A DNA stretch of 64,000 nucleotides from Roseateles sp. (GTDB lineage: Bacteria; Pseudomonadota; Gammaproteobacteria; Burkholderiales; Burkholderiaceae_C). Shown here piece by piece: positions 25,255 to 35,948 of the stretch (position 1 is the stretch's first letter; each line of letters begins with the position of its first letter). The position numbers and the translations under genes are program-made. The notes below the pieces were generated by a model that did not search any database, had not been told where the DNA came from, and saw only the letters and a list, made by a program, of their open reading frames with translations. The stretch is from assembly GCF_019237615.1 (NCBI RefSeq), contig NZ_JAFAGT010000057.1, forward strand, positions 37,798 to 101,797. The letters run 5' to 3'.

Positions 25255-26949
25255 TCAGTCGCCAAAGACCACCTTGGCGCGCGCGCCGGCCCACGCGTCG
25301 AACCGGCCCGCGTAGGCCTCCTCGATGCGGTTGCGCTTGACCTTGAAGGTGGGCGTGATGAAACCGTTGTCCACGGTCCAGGGCGTCTTGATCAGCACCA
25401 GCGCGTCCAGCTGCTCATGCGGGTCCAGGCGCGCGTTGACGTCGTCCAGGTGCCTGGCCAGCTCGACCTGCAAACCTGCCGCATCGCTGGCGGCGCGCTG
25501 CAGGCCCTGCGGCGACAGCATCGCGATGCCCAGCGGCTGCCCCATGTTGGCGCCGGCCACGCAGCAGGCCTCCACGTTGGGGTTCATGCCCAGCCGGTCC
25601 TCGATGGGCGCGGGGGCCACGTACTTGCCCTTGCTGGTCTTGAACAGATCCTTCACGCGGCCGGTGATGCGCACGCAGCCGTCGGGGTCCTGGCTGGCCT
25701 TGTCGCCGGTGCGCAGCCAGCCGTCGGCGGTGAAGGTGTCGCGCGTCAGCTCGGGCGCCTTGTAATAGCCCAGCATCACGGCCGGGCTGCGCATCTGCAG
25801 CTCGCCGCTGACGGCGTCGATGCGCACCTCCACGCCGTCATAGGCCGGCCCCACCGTGCCGCGCTGGTTCCTGCCCGGCACGGTCAGGTGGGACAGGGCC
25901 AGGTTCTCGGTCATGCCATAGCCCTCGTTGATGTGCAGGCCCAGCCCCGCATACCACTCCAGCAGGGCCACCGGCATGGGTGCGGCGCCGCCGGCCGCGA
26001 ACTGGCAATGGTTCAGGCCCAGGGCCTTGAGCACTTTCTTGCGCACCAGGCCGCCGATGAGGGGCAGGCGCAGCAGCCTGTCCAGCTTCTGCTGCGGCAT
26101 CTTGGCCTGCACGCCCTGCTGGAACTTGACCCACAGCCGCGGCACGCTGAAGAACACCGTCGGCAGCGCGCGCTGCAGGTCGGCAGCGAAGGTGTCCAGC
26201 GACTCGGCGAAGTAGACCCGCATGCCGGTGGCCAGCCAGCCATGCTCGACCAGCGTGCGCTCCACCACATGGGCCAGCGGCAGATAGGACAGCATGCGGT
26301 CGCGGCCCGTCAGCGGGATGCGCTGGAGGCCGGCGCCCACCGCCCAGGCGAAGGCGCCGAAGCTGTGCATGACGCCTTTGGGCAGGCCGGTCGTGCCCGA
26401 GGTGTAGATCAGCGTGCAGAGCTCGTCGGCGCCGCGCGTGGGCTCGCCCTGCAGCGGCTCGGTGCGGGCGCAGATGGCGTCCCAGTCCTCCCAGGCCTGC
26501 CGGGCGTCGTCGGGCGACAGCGTGTAGCTGGCGCCGGCCAGGCCGGCCGGCACGCCGGGCTTCATGCCCTCCCAGCCGTCGAGCTTGCCGACGAAGATGA
26601 AACGCGCCTCGCTGTGGGTGAGGATCTGCGCGATGGTCTCGGCCGCCAGCGTCGGGTACAGCGGCACGCTGACATAGCCGGCCATCCAGATGGCGAGGTC
26701 GCTCATCAGCCACCAGGCGCAGTTCTTGGACAGGATGGCCACCTTGGCATCGGCCGGCCAGCCCTCGGCCTGGCCCCTGGCCTTGAGGAAGGCCGCCATG
26801 CGGCGCACCTGGTCGCCGACCTGGGCCCAGCTGAAGTCACGGAGCTCGCCCGCGCCCATGGGTTGCGTCAGCGTCACGCTGGCGCCGGCCACGCGCTCCC
26901 AGTGATAGAGGCGTTGCAGGGCGAGCTGATCGGTGGCGATGGTTGCCAT
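25255..26949 (-). CDS. AMP-binding long-chain acyl-CoA synthetase-like enzyme
   Basis: A 564-residue adenylate-forming ligase. Motifs are LIYTSGTTGLPKGVMHS (P-loop-like A3), HINEGYGMTENLA (A5), DGWLRTGDKA (A7) and the hinge RITGRVKDLFKTSKGKYVAPAPIE (A8) with the C-terminal lid. It activates a carboxylate with ATP and loads CoA. The similarity is to FadD15/long-chain bacterial types with the LPLAHVVERT motif. The ATG at 26947-26949 has AGGAG on the minus strand upstream. It is a single gene between the LysR gene (convergent) and trpS, so its pathway cannot be read from context. Confidence 0.9.
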   Translation of the reverse strand: MATIATDQLALQRLYHWERVAGASVTLTQPMGAGELRDFSWAQVGDQVRRMAAFLKARGQAEGWPADAKVAILSKNCAWWLMSDLAIWMAGYVSVPLYPTLAAETIAQILTHSEARFIFVGKLDGWEGMKPGVPAGLAGASYTLSPDDARQAWEDWDAICARTEPLQGEPTRGADELCTLIYTSGTTGLPKGVMHSFGAFAWAVGAGLQRIPLTGRDRMLSYLPLAHVVERTLVEHGWLATGMRVYFAESLDTFAADLQRALPTVFFSVPRLWVKFQQGVQAKMPQQKLDRLLRLPLIGGLVRKKVLKALGLNHCQFAAGGAAPMPVALLEWYAGLGLHINEGYGMTENLALSHLTVPGRNQRGTVGPAYDGVEVRIDAVSGELQMRSPAVMLGYYKAPELTRDTFTADGWLRTGDKASQDPDGCVRITGRVKDLFKTSKGKYVAPAPIEDRLGMNPNVEACCVAGANMGQPLGIAMLSPQGLQRAASDAAGLQVELARHLDDVNARLDPHEQLDALVLIKTPWTVDNGFITPTFKVKRNRIEEAYAGRFDAWAGARAKVVFGD

Positions 26950-27064
26950 GGCGCGTCTCCTAGGGATTCTTTTCGGAGACGCAAAGTTAACCGCGCGCAA
27001 ACGGCCCGCCGCTACGGGAAAACACCTTGCGGCGGCGCGCCATCGCCGCGCCGCCGGTGCCTCC

Positions 27065-28348
27065 TCAGGACTCCTGGAAGGCCGCCAGCGCGGCCGCGAT
27101 GTCGGCGTCGCGCGCCTCGCGCTGCACGGGCGCGTCGGCCGTCAGGCCCTCGCGCTTCAGTCGCGCCACCCACTGGCCGGCCTCGCGGCCCTGCTCGAAG
27201 CCACTGCTCTGCAGCAGCAGCTCGCCGCCCGCGGACAGCAGCTTGAAGTAGAACTTGCCGTCCGCCTCGCGGTACTGCTTGAAAACCGGCAGCGCGGACT
27301 TCTCGGCCTTGGCAGCCGCGGTCGTCGCCGTGTCCGTGTAGGGGCGCAGGCCGACAGCGGCGCGCAGTTGCTTCAGGAATGGCCGGGCGATCGCGCGCGC
27401 CTTGGCCGCGCCGGCCTGCAGCGTGGCCTCGAGCTGCTCGGGATTGGCCATCAGCTCGGCATAGCGCTCGCGCATGGGGCCGATCTGCGCCTCGATCTGC
27501 GCGACCAGCTGCTGCTTGGCCTCGCCCCAGCCCAGGCCGCCGCGCAGCGCCGCGCGGAAGGCCGCGCGCTGCTCGGGCGTCGAGAAGGCGTCGTAGAGGG
27601 CGACCAGCGCCTGGCCTTCGGGATCCTTGGGCTCGCCGGGCAGCTTGCTGTCGGTGACGATGCGCGCGACCGCGTCCCTCAGCGCCGCGCTGCCGCCCTC
27701 GAAGAGCGGAATGACGTTGTCATAGCTCTTGCTCATCTTGCGGCCGTCCAGGCCAGGCAGCAGCTCCATCTCGGCGTCCACCTGCGCTTCGGGCAGCGTG
27801 AACAGGGCCTGGCCCTGGCCGAACAGGTGGTTGAAGCGCTGGCCGACGTCGCGCGCCATCTCGATGTGCTGGATCTGGTCCTTGCCGACCGGCACGTGGT
27901 GGGCGTTGAACATCAGGATGTCGGCCGCCATCAGCACCGGATAGCTGAACAGGCCCATGGAAACGTTGGCGTCCGGCTCCTCGCCGGCAGCGACGGCGGC
28001 GTCCACCGCGGCCTTGTAGGCATGGGCCCGGTTCATCTGGCCCTTGGCGGTGACGCAGTCCAGCAGCCAGGTCAGCTCCGGGATCTCGGGGATGTCGCTC
28101 TGGCGATAGAAGGTGACGCGCTCGGGGTCCAGGCCGGCAGCGAGCCAGGTGGCGGCGATGGCGCGGCTGGAACGAGCCAGGCGATCGGGGTCGTCGCACT
28201 TGATCAGCGCATGGAAGTCGGCCATGAAGAAGAAGCTCTCCACGCCGGGCGCGCGGCTGGCGGCAATGGCCGGGCGGATGGCGCCGACGTAGTTGCCGAG
28301 GTGCAGGGTGCCGGTGGTGGTGATGCCGGTCAGGACGCGATGAGACAT
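27065..28348 (-). CDS. trpS: Tryptophan--tRNA ligase with DUF1508-like C-terminal extension
   Basis: A 427-residue class I aminoacyl-tRNA synthetase charging tRNA-Trp. The HIGH-type motif is [11 protein letters not shown] near the N-terminus and the KMSKS loop is [11 protein letters not shown]. coli TrpS is 334 residues; here about 60 extra residues follow a Lys/Ala-rich linker. That tail ([21 protein letters not shown] with a trailing AGQWVARLK) resembles the YegP/DUF1508 fold. Extended TrpS proteins of this kind occur in Burkholderiales; the role of the tail is unknown. The ATG at 28346-28348 is chosen over a start 12 codons upstream. It is 32 bp downstream of lacI. Confidence 0.95.
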   Translation of the reverse strand: MSHRVLTGITTTGTLHLGNYVGAIRPAIAASRAPGVESFFFMADFHALIKCDDPDRLARSSRAIAATWLAAGLDPERVTFYRQSDIPEIPELTWLLDCVTAKGQMNRAHAYKAAVDAAVAAGEEPDANVSMGLFSYPVLMAADILMFNAHHVPVGKDQIQHIEMARDVGQRFNHLFGQGQALFTLPEAQVDAEMELLPGLDGRKMSKSYDNVIPLFEGGSAALRDAVARIVTDSKLPGEPKDPEGQALVALYDAFSTPEQRAAFRAALRGGLGWGEAKQQLVAQIEAQIGPMRERYAELMANPEQLEATLQAGAAKARAIARPFLKQLRAAVGLRPYTDTATTAAAKAEKSALPVFKQYREADGKFYFKLLSAGGELLLQSSGFEQGREAGQWVARLKREGLTADAPVQREARDADIAAALAAFQES

Positions 28349-28380
28349 GTTCAAGCCGAAGCCAAGTTCGGCCCGGATTG

Positions 28381-29400
28381 TCACCGTTTGCGCGCCGCAG
28401 GTGCGGCCACGGAGGCGCGCCAGGTGACGGAGATGTCGAACTGTCGCGCGGCAGGCAGCGCCAGGCCGTAGCAGCGGTTCAGCAGCCAGTGCAGGCCGGC
28501 CAGCGTGACCTCGTGGCTGGGGATGCGCACCGAGGTCAGTCGCGGCGCGGCGAACTCGGCGCTGGGCGAGTCGTCATAGCCCAGCACCGACACCTGGTGC
28601 GGCACCGACACGCCGCGCTCCTGGAAATGCGCCAGCAGGCCGATGGCCATCTCGTCGTTGGCGCAGAACACCGCGGTGGGCAGGCGCTTGCGCGCGAGCA
28701 GCGTGCCGGCTGCGTCCCAGCCGGCCTGGTTGGAGAAGTCGCCGGGCACGTTCAGGATCTTGGACACGTCCAGCCCGCGCAGCGCCAGCTCGCCCATGAA
28801 GCCTGCCAGGCGGGCGACGTTGTCGGGCGAGGTGGTGGGACCGGAGACGACGGCGATGTCCTTGTGCTTGTGCTGCAGCAGCGCGCGTGCGGCCTGCACG
28901 CCGCCCTGCACATGGTCGGCAGTGAAGCACTGGTCCTTGATGCGGTCGAAGTGGCGGTTCAGCACGACCACCTGGCGCGCCGCCGGCCCGAGGGCCTTGA
29001 GGTCCTCGTACTGCATGGCGTTGGACAGCACGATGAGGCCGTCGCAGTCGCGGTCCAGCAGGAAGCGCATGCCGTCGTTGGTCTCGACGCGCTCGTCCTC
29101 TATGCCCTCGCCGAAAGCCACCACCATGTGCAGGCCCTGGGTACGCAGCACCGTGTCTATGACGCGCAGGATGGGCGTGTAGTAGGTGCCGCGCAGGAAG
29201 GGGATGTAGACACCGATCAGCTTGGACGTGCCGGCGCCCAGCGCCCGTGCCGTGTGCGAGGGCCGGAACTTCAGCTGCGCGATGACCTTGCGCACCCGCT
29301 CGGCCGTGGCGGGCGCCACGGAACCGTTTCCACTGATGACGCGAGAGGCGGTGCCCACGCCCACGCCGGCCAGCCGCGCCACGTCCTTGATCGTTGCCAT
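28381..29400 (-). CDS. LacI family transcriptional repressor of the beta-glucan locus
   Basis: A 339-residue LacI/GalR regulator. The N-terminal helix-turn-helix ([20 protein letters not shown]) and hinge helix (SHTARAL) are standard, followed by a periplasmic-binding-protein-like sugar domain to about residue 325. It lies next to GH3 on the same strand and near a promoter with a TGGAACCGGTTCCA palindrome, so it very probably controls the GH3 and receptor/ABC genes, with a sugar as inducer. A near-copy of that palindrome lies inside its own 5' coding region (29319-29332), which may allow autoregulation. Confidence 0.92.
   Translation of the reverse strand: MATIKDVARLAGVGVGTASRVISGNGSVAPATAERVRKVIAQLKFRPSHTARALGAGTSKLIGVYIPFLRGTYYTPILRVIDTVLRTQGLHMVVAFGEGIEDERVETNDGMRFLLDRDCDGLIVLSNAMQYEDLKALGPAARQVVVLNRHFDRIKDQCFTADHVQGGVQAARALLQHKHKDIAVVSGPTTSPDNVARLAGFMGELALRGLDVSKILNVPGDFSNQAGWDAAGTLLARKRLPTAVFCANDEMAIGLLAHFQERGVSVPHQVSVLGYDDSPSAEFAAPRLTSVRIPSHEVTLAGLHWLLNRCYGLALPAARQFDISVTWRASVAAPAARKR
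29319..29332. promoter_or_regulatory. Operator-like near-palindrome inside the lacI coding start
   Basis: CGGAACCGTTTCCA matches the proposed operator TGGAACCGGTTCCA at 12 of 14 positions. It lies about 70 bp into the lacI coding sequence, a position from which bound repressor could block elongation. It also encodes conserved residues (GNGSV), so chance is possible. Confidence 0.3.
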
Positions 29401-29430
29401 TCGCCCTCTAGGTTAGCAGGGCGGATTGAA

Positions 29431-31362
<1,932 letters not shown>

Positions 31363-31385
31363 CGTCGTCTTGGGGTTGGGGCGCG

Positions 31386-31415
31386 ACGGTAGGGGGTGAA
31401 GCGAAAAAACGTCAA
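31386..31415 (-). promoter_or_regulatory. Candidate divergent promoter for the GH3 gene
   Basis: On the minus strand TTGACG (31415-31410) is followed after 18 bp by TACCGT (31391-31386), about 24 bp before the GH3 ATG. The -35 is 5/6 and the -10 only 3/6, so this is a moderate prediction. Confidence 0.4.
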
Positions 31416-31432
31416 CCCCCGGGCCGACGAGA

Positions 31433-31462
31433 TTGACAGCGTCGACTTCGCCGCCTTAGATT
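31433..31462 (+). promoter_or_regulatory. Sigma-70 promoter for the receptor/GH1/ABC genes
   Basis: A perfect -35 TTGACA (31433-31438) is followed after 18 bp by TAGATT (31457-31462, 4/6). Transcription would begin near 31470, at the edge of the operator palindrome. The leader to the receptor ATG would be about 105 nt. Confidence 0.6.
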
Positions 31463-31473
31463 TGCGCCGCGTT

Positions 31474-31487
31474 TGGAACCGGTTCCA
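31474..31487. promoter_or_regulatory. LacI-type operator (perfect 14-bp palindrome)
   Basis: TGGAACCGGTTCCA is a perfect palindrome with the central CG typical of LacI/GalR operators. It covers about +4 to +17 of the predicted TTGACA promoter, so bound repressor would block initiation. The adjacent lacI-family gene is the natural ligand. Confidence 0.8.
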
Positions 31488-31574
31488 TTTTGAAGCGCGA
31501 TCCTCCTGCCTGGCAAGAGGGCGCATTCCCGGGTCCTGTCCAGGCAGCGAACAAGATCGAACCAGGAGACGAAA

Positions 31575-34322
31575 ATGCCCAGCCCCATGTCGCGCGCTCG
31601 ACAGCCCCATCCACGGCGCGCCCCCCTCTCCATCCGGCCCCGCCTCACCCCCGTCGCCGCCGTCTGCGTCGGCCTGCTGAGCGCGCCGTTGCTGGCGCTG
31701 GCCCAGGCCGAGCCGGCGCCCGGGAAGAAACTCGACACCGTGACGGTCACGGGCTTCCGCGCCAGCCTGGAGACGTCCATCAGCACCAAGCGCAACGCCG
31801 ATGCCATCGTCGAGTCCGTGTCGGCCGAGGACATCGGCAAGCTGCCCGACGTGTCCATTGCCGACGCCATCTCGCGCCTGCCGGGCCTGACGACCCAGCG
31901 CATCGCCGGCCGCTCTTCGGTCATCAGCATCCGCGGCATGGCGCCGCGCTACGGCGTGACGCTGCTGAACGGCCGCGAGATCGTCTCCACGGGCGACAAC
32001 CGCTCGGTGGAGTACGACCAGTTCCCGTCGGAGCTGATCAACGCGGCCACCGTCTACAAGACGCCCGATGCCAGCCTGTCGGCGCAGGGCCTGTCGGGCA
32101 CGGTCAACATGAAGACGCTGCGCCCGCTGGACTTCAGCAAGACCCAGGCCGTCGTCGGCGCACGCCTGGAGCGCAATTCCAACGGCTCGCTGAACCCCGA
32201 GATCTCGGGCACCGGCAACCGCCTCAGCGCCTCCTACGTGACGCAGTCGGCCGACCGCACCTGGGGGGCGGCCGTGGGCTTCGCCCACCTGGACTCGCCC
32301 AACCAGGAGAAGCATTACAAGAGCTGGTGGTGGGCCAACACCAACGACTGGGGCTCGCCGCTGCCCGGGGCGCCAACGGATGCCGTCGCGCTGCAGGGCT
32401 TCGAGCTGGGCGCGGCATCGTCGCGCCAGAAGCGCGACGGCCTGATGGGCGTGCTGGAGTACAAACCCAACGCCGACTTCCACAGCACGCTGGACCTCTA
32501 TTACTCCAAGTTCGACCAGACCGAGGCGCGCCGCACCGTGATGGCGGACATGTCCACCTGGGCCGGCGTGAGCTGGAGCAACGCGCAGACGACGGTGGTC
32601 AACGGCGACAAGATCGTCACCAGCGGCATCGTCAACAACACGACGCCCGTGGCGCTGACGACCTTCAACAAGCGCCGGGACGACATCCGCGCCATAGGCT
32701 GGAACAACGAGCTCAAGCTGGCCGACTGGAAGCTGGTGGGCGACCTGAGCTGGTCCAAGGCCAAGCGCGACGAGCAGAACGCCGAGCTGCAGGCCGGCTC
32801 GCTGGGCCGCGTGAGCCTGGGCCAGACCACCATCGCCACCGGCGACGGCCTCTCCACCTTCGCGCCCAGCTTCGACTTCGGCGACGCCAAGAACGTCTAC
32901 CTCAGCGACCCCTCGGGCTGGGGCCGCGACGGCCGCAGCCAGTTCCCCAAGGTGCGCGACCAGATCAAGGCGTTCAAGCTCACGGCCGCTCGCTCCTTCG
33001 AGAGCTGGCTCAGCAGCTTCGAGGCCGGACTGGACTACTCCGAGCGCGACAAGAGCATGAACCGCACCGAGGTGAACTACAACCTCAAGAACGGCCGCGC
33101 GCCCATGCTGATCCCGTCCAACCTGCTGCGCGGGCCGACGGACCTGAGCTTCGCCGGCAGCAACATCCGCATGGTCAACTTCGATCTGCCCAGCGCGCTG
33201 AGCCTGTACGACGTGACGCCCACCGCCCTCGACCAGGCGCCGGGCCGCATCTGGTCCGTGCACGAGAAGGTCACGGCGGCGCATGCCAAGCTCGGCTTCG
33301 AGTTCGACTGGGGCGTGCCGGTACACGGCAACCTGGGCCTGCGCGTCGTGCATGCCAAGCAGTGGAGCAACGGCCTGCTGTGGAACCCGGCGACGAGCAG
33401 CACCGTGCCCGAGAACGGCGGCACCAGCTACACCGACACGCTGCCCAGCTTCAACCTCGCGGCGGACGTCACCGCCAACACCATCGTGCGCTTCGGCCTG
33501 GCCAAGGTGATGGCGCGGCCCAACATGGAGGACATGCGCGCCGGCTTCAGGGACATCAGCGTGGGCCAGATGGACCGCAAGTGGTCGGCCAGCGGCGGCA
33601 ACCCCAAGCTGGAGCCCTGGCGTGCCGACGCGGCCGACCTGTCCGTCGAGCACTACTTCAGCAAGCGCAGCTATGTCGCGGCGGCGGCGTTCTACAAGAA
33701 GATCAAGAACTTCGTCTACTCGCAGTCCATCGACTTCGACTTCACGGGCTTCCCCAACCCGACGGCCTACACGCCCATCAGCAACATCGGCACGCTGACG
33801 ACCCAGGCCAATGGCAAGGGCGGCATGATCGCCGGCACCGAGCTCAGCGGCTCGCTGGACGGGTCGCTGATCAGCCCGGCGCTGGACGGCATCGGCGTCA
33901 CGCTGAGCTACTCCGACACGCGCAGCTCGCTGCACGAGGACAACGACGTCAGCAAGCCGCTGGACGGACTCTCCGGCAAGGCGACGAACTTCACCGTCTA
34001 CTACGAACGCAACGGCGTCTCGGCCCGCCTCGGCAGCCGCCACCGCTCGCCCTTCGTGACCATGGTGCGCGGCACCTTCGGCGAGAACGTGCCCAGCATG
34101 ATCTCCAGCGAGACCATCATCGACGCGCAGGTCGGCTATGCCTTCGAGACCGGGTCGCTCAAGGGCCTGTCGCTGACGCTGCAGGTCAACAACCTGCGCG
34201 ACCGTCCCTACCGCACACGGGTGGGCATCTCGACCGGCTCCAAGGACCCGAACGCGACGCTGCCCGAGCGCTACACCACCTATGGCCGCCAGTTCCTGCT
34301 GGGCGGCAGCTACAAGTTCTGA
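31575..34322 (+). CDS. TonB-dependent receptor, carbohydrate-locus type
   Basis: A 915-residue outer-membrane receptor with a signal peptide ending near ALAQ, then the LDTVTVTGFRASLE segment and a plug (IADAISRLPGLTTQRI, SVISIRGMAPRYGVTLLNGRE) of the Xanthomonas/Caulobacter TonB receptor family linked to carbohydrate uptake. The barrel ends in GGSYKF with the terminal Phe. It probably imports oligosaccharides. AGGAG at 31564-31568 lies 6 bp before the ATG. It is the first gene behind the operator-controlled promoter and is followed by GH1 after 138 bp. Confidence 0.92.
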   Translation: MPSPMSRARQPHPRRAPLSIRPRLTPVAAVCVGLLSAPLLALAQAEPAPGKKLDTVTVTGFRASLETSISTKRNADAIVESVSAEDIGKLPDVSIADAISRLPGLTTQRIAGRSSVISIRGMAPRYGVTLLNGREIVSTGDNRSVEYDQFPSELINAATVYKTPDASLSAQGLSGTVNMKTLRPLDFSKTQAVVGARLERNSNGSLNPEISGTGNRLSASYVTQSADRTWGAAVGFAHLDSPNQEKHYKSWWWANTNDWGSPLPGAPTDAVALQGFELGAASSRQKRDGLMGVLEYKPNADFHSTLDLYYSKFDQTEARRTVMADMSTWAGVSWSNAQTTVVNGDKIVTSGIVNNTTPVALTTFNKRRDDIRAIGWNNELKLADWKLVGDLSWSKAKRDEQNAELQAGSLGRVSLGQTTIATGDGLSTFAPSFDFGDAKNVYLSDPSGWGRDGRSQFPKVRDQIKAFKLTAARSFESWLSSFEAGLDYSERDKSMNRTEVNYNLKNGRAPMLIPSNLLRGPTDLSFAGSNIRMVNFDLPSALSLYDVTPTALDQAPGRIWSVHEKVTAAHAKLGFEFDWGVPVHGNLGLRVVHAKQWSNGLLWNPATSSTVPENGGTSYTDTLPSFNLAADVTANTIVRFGLAKVMARPNMEDMRAGFRDISVGQMDRKWSASGGNPKLEPWRADAADLSVEHYFSKRSYVAAAAFYKKIKNFVYSQSIDFDFTGFPNPTAYTPISNIGTLTTQANGKGGMIAGTELSGSLDGSLISPALDGIGVTLSYSDTRSSLHEDNDVSKPLDGLSGKATNFTVYYERNGVSARLGSRHRSPFVTMVRGTFGENVPSMISSETIIDAQVGYAFETGSLKGLSLTLQVNNLRDRPYRTRVGISTGSKDPNATLPERYTTYGRQFLLGGSYKF

Positions 34323-34460
34323 GATGGGACCGCGGACAAGTCTCGCGGCTTGTTCGACGCCCGTCGCAGGACTGCCAGCCTGCAAGCCGGCAGGCATGAG
34401 CACCGTTCCTGAACCTGCACCGGCCTGGATGCGTCCCGGCCGGCGCCCCGCACCCCAAGC

Positions 34461-35816
34461 ATGAGCGCTACCCCCGCCCCGACCCGCAAGCAGTTCCCCG
34501 CCGACTTCCGATGGGGCGTGTCCACCTCCTCCTTCCAGATCGAAGGCGCCGGCCAGGAGGACGGCAAGGGCGAGTCCATCTGGGATCGCTTCTGCAGCGA
34601 GCCCGGCCGCATCCGCGACGGCTCCAACGGCCTGGTCGCCTGCGACCACTACCACCGCTGGCCGGAGGATCTCGACCTGGCCAAGTCGCTGGGCGTCAAC
34701 GCCTATCGCTTCTCCATCGCCTGGCCGCGCATCCTGCCGCAAGGCCGCGGTGCCCCCAACGAGGCCGGCCTTGCCTTCTACGACCGGCTGGTGGACGGCA
34801 TGCTGGAGCGCGGCCTGGACCCCTGGGCCACGCTCTATCACTGGGACCTGCCGCAGACGCTGCAGGAGCAGGGTGGCTGGACCACGCGCGACACGGTCGC
34901 GGCCTTCCTCGAGTACACCGACCTCGTGACCCGTCGCCTGGGCGACCGCGTGAAGCACTGGATCACGCACAACGAGCCCTGGTGCTCCTGCATCATGGGT
35001 TACTGGGAGGGCGTGCACGCCCCCGGCGGCACTCGCCTGGCCGATGCGATGCAGGCCAGCCACCATGTGCTCCTGTCCCACGGCCAGGCCGTGGCGCTGA
35101 TACGCCGTAACGTGGCCGAGGCCCGGGTCGGCATCACGCTGAGCCTGCACCCCGTCAGCGCGGCGTCCGGCAGCGCCGAGGACCGCGCCGCGCTGCAGCG
35201 CCACGATGGCCTGCGCAACCGCTGGTTCCTGGACCCGCTGTTCGGCCGCGGCTACCCCGAGGACACGCTGGCGCTGCTGGGCGACGCCGCGCCCCACGTG
35301 CTGCCCGGCGACCTGGAGGCCATTGCCGCGCCGACCGACTTCCTCGGCGTGAACTACTACTTCCCCGAGATGGTGGCCGACGCTCCCGATGCCGGCCATG
35401 ACGGCCCGATGCGCACCCGGCTCGTCGAGCGCGAGGGCGTGGAGCGCACCGGCTTCGGCTGGGAGGTGTCGCCGCAAGGCCTCGTGGACCTGCTGACCCG
35501 CATCCAGCGCGACTACAACCCGCCCGCCATCCAGCTGACCGAGAACGGCTCCACCTTCGAGGACCGGCTGACACCCGACGGCCGCGTGCACGATGCCCAG
35601 CGCCTGTCCTATCTGCAGCGCCACCTCGCCGCGCTGAAGCAGGCGATGGATGCCGGCGTGCCCGTCAAGGGCTACTTCGCCTGGAGCCTGCTGGACAACT
35701 TCGAATGGGCCGAGGGCTATATGCGCCGCTTCGGCCTGGCCTATGTGGACTACGCCACCCAGCAGCGCACGCTCAAGGACAGCGGCCTCTGGTATGGCCG
35801 ATTCCTGAACGAATGA
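34461..35816 (+). CDS. Glycoside hydrolase family 1 beta-glucosidase
   Basis: A 451-residue cytoplasmic enzyme (no signal peptide) covering the GH1 barrel. The acid/base is E172 in THNEPW and the nucleophile E361 in LTENGS; QIEGA and FSIAWPR motifs are present. It hydrolyses beta-glucosides or cellobiose-type disaccharides delivered by the ABC importer downstream. The N-terminus begins MSATPAPTRKQFPADFRWG; no strong ribosome site precedes it. The product and its cytoplasmic location match a route in which short beta-glucosides are imported intact. Confidence 0.95.
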   Translation: MSATPAPTRKQFPADFRWGVSTSSFQIEGAGQEDGKGESIWDRFCSEPGRIRDGSNGLVACDHYHRWPEDLDLAKSLGVNAYRFSIAWPRILPQGRGAPNEAGLAFYDRLVDGMLERGLDPWATLYHWDLPQTLQEQGGWTTRDTVAAFLEYTDLVTRRLGDRVKHWITHNEPWCSCIMGYWEGVHAPGGTRLADAMQASHHVLLSHGQAVALIRRNVAEARVGITLSLHPVSAASGSAEDRAALQRHDGLRNRWFLDPLFGRGYPEDTLALLGDAAPHVLPGDLEAIAAPTDFLGVNYYFPEMVADAPDAGHDGPMRTRLVEREGVERTGFGWEVSPQGLVDLLTRIQRDYNPPAIQLTENGSTFEDRLTPDGRVHDAQRLSYLQRHLAALKQAMDAGVPVKGYFAWSLLDNFEWAEGYMRRFGLAYVDYATQQRTLKDSGLWYGRFLNE

Positions 35817-35837
35817 TTAACGCGATGGGTTGATTTT

Positions 35838-35865
35838 TTGATGGGGAACGGCCAGTTTCTAAATG
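35838..35865 (+). promoter_or_regulatory. AT-rich spacer with a weak candidate promoter before the ABC importer
   Basis: The gap 35817-35948 is noticeably AT-rich for this genome. TTGATG (35838-35843) with TAAATG (35860-35865) at 16 bp spacing is a weak sigma-70-like pair. No terminator follows GH1, so the ABC genes may also be read from the upstream operator-controlled promoter. Confidence 0.25.
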
Positions 35866-35948
35866 AAATATTACAGAGTCGTCCCTCAGGCGCACCACGC
35901 CCTGCCGGGTGACACTGCGCCCGCCACCCCACGAGAACCGGAGACAAG

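Noticed and set aside
35846..35860. A third LacI operator before the ABC importer genes (GGAACGGCCAGTTTC)
   Set aside because: Half-sites resemble the operator, but spacing is three bases longer and symmetry is only partial (10 of 15).
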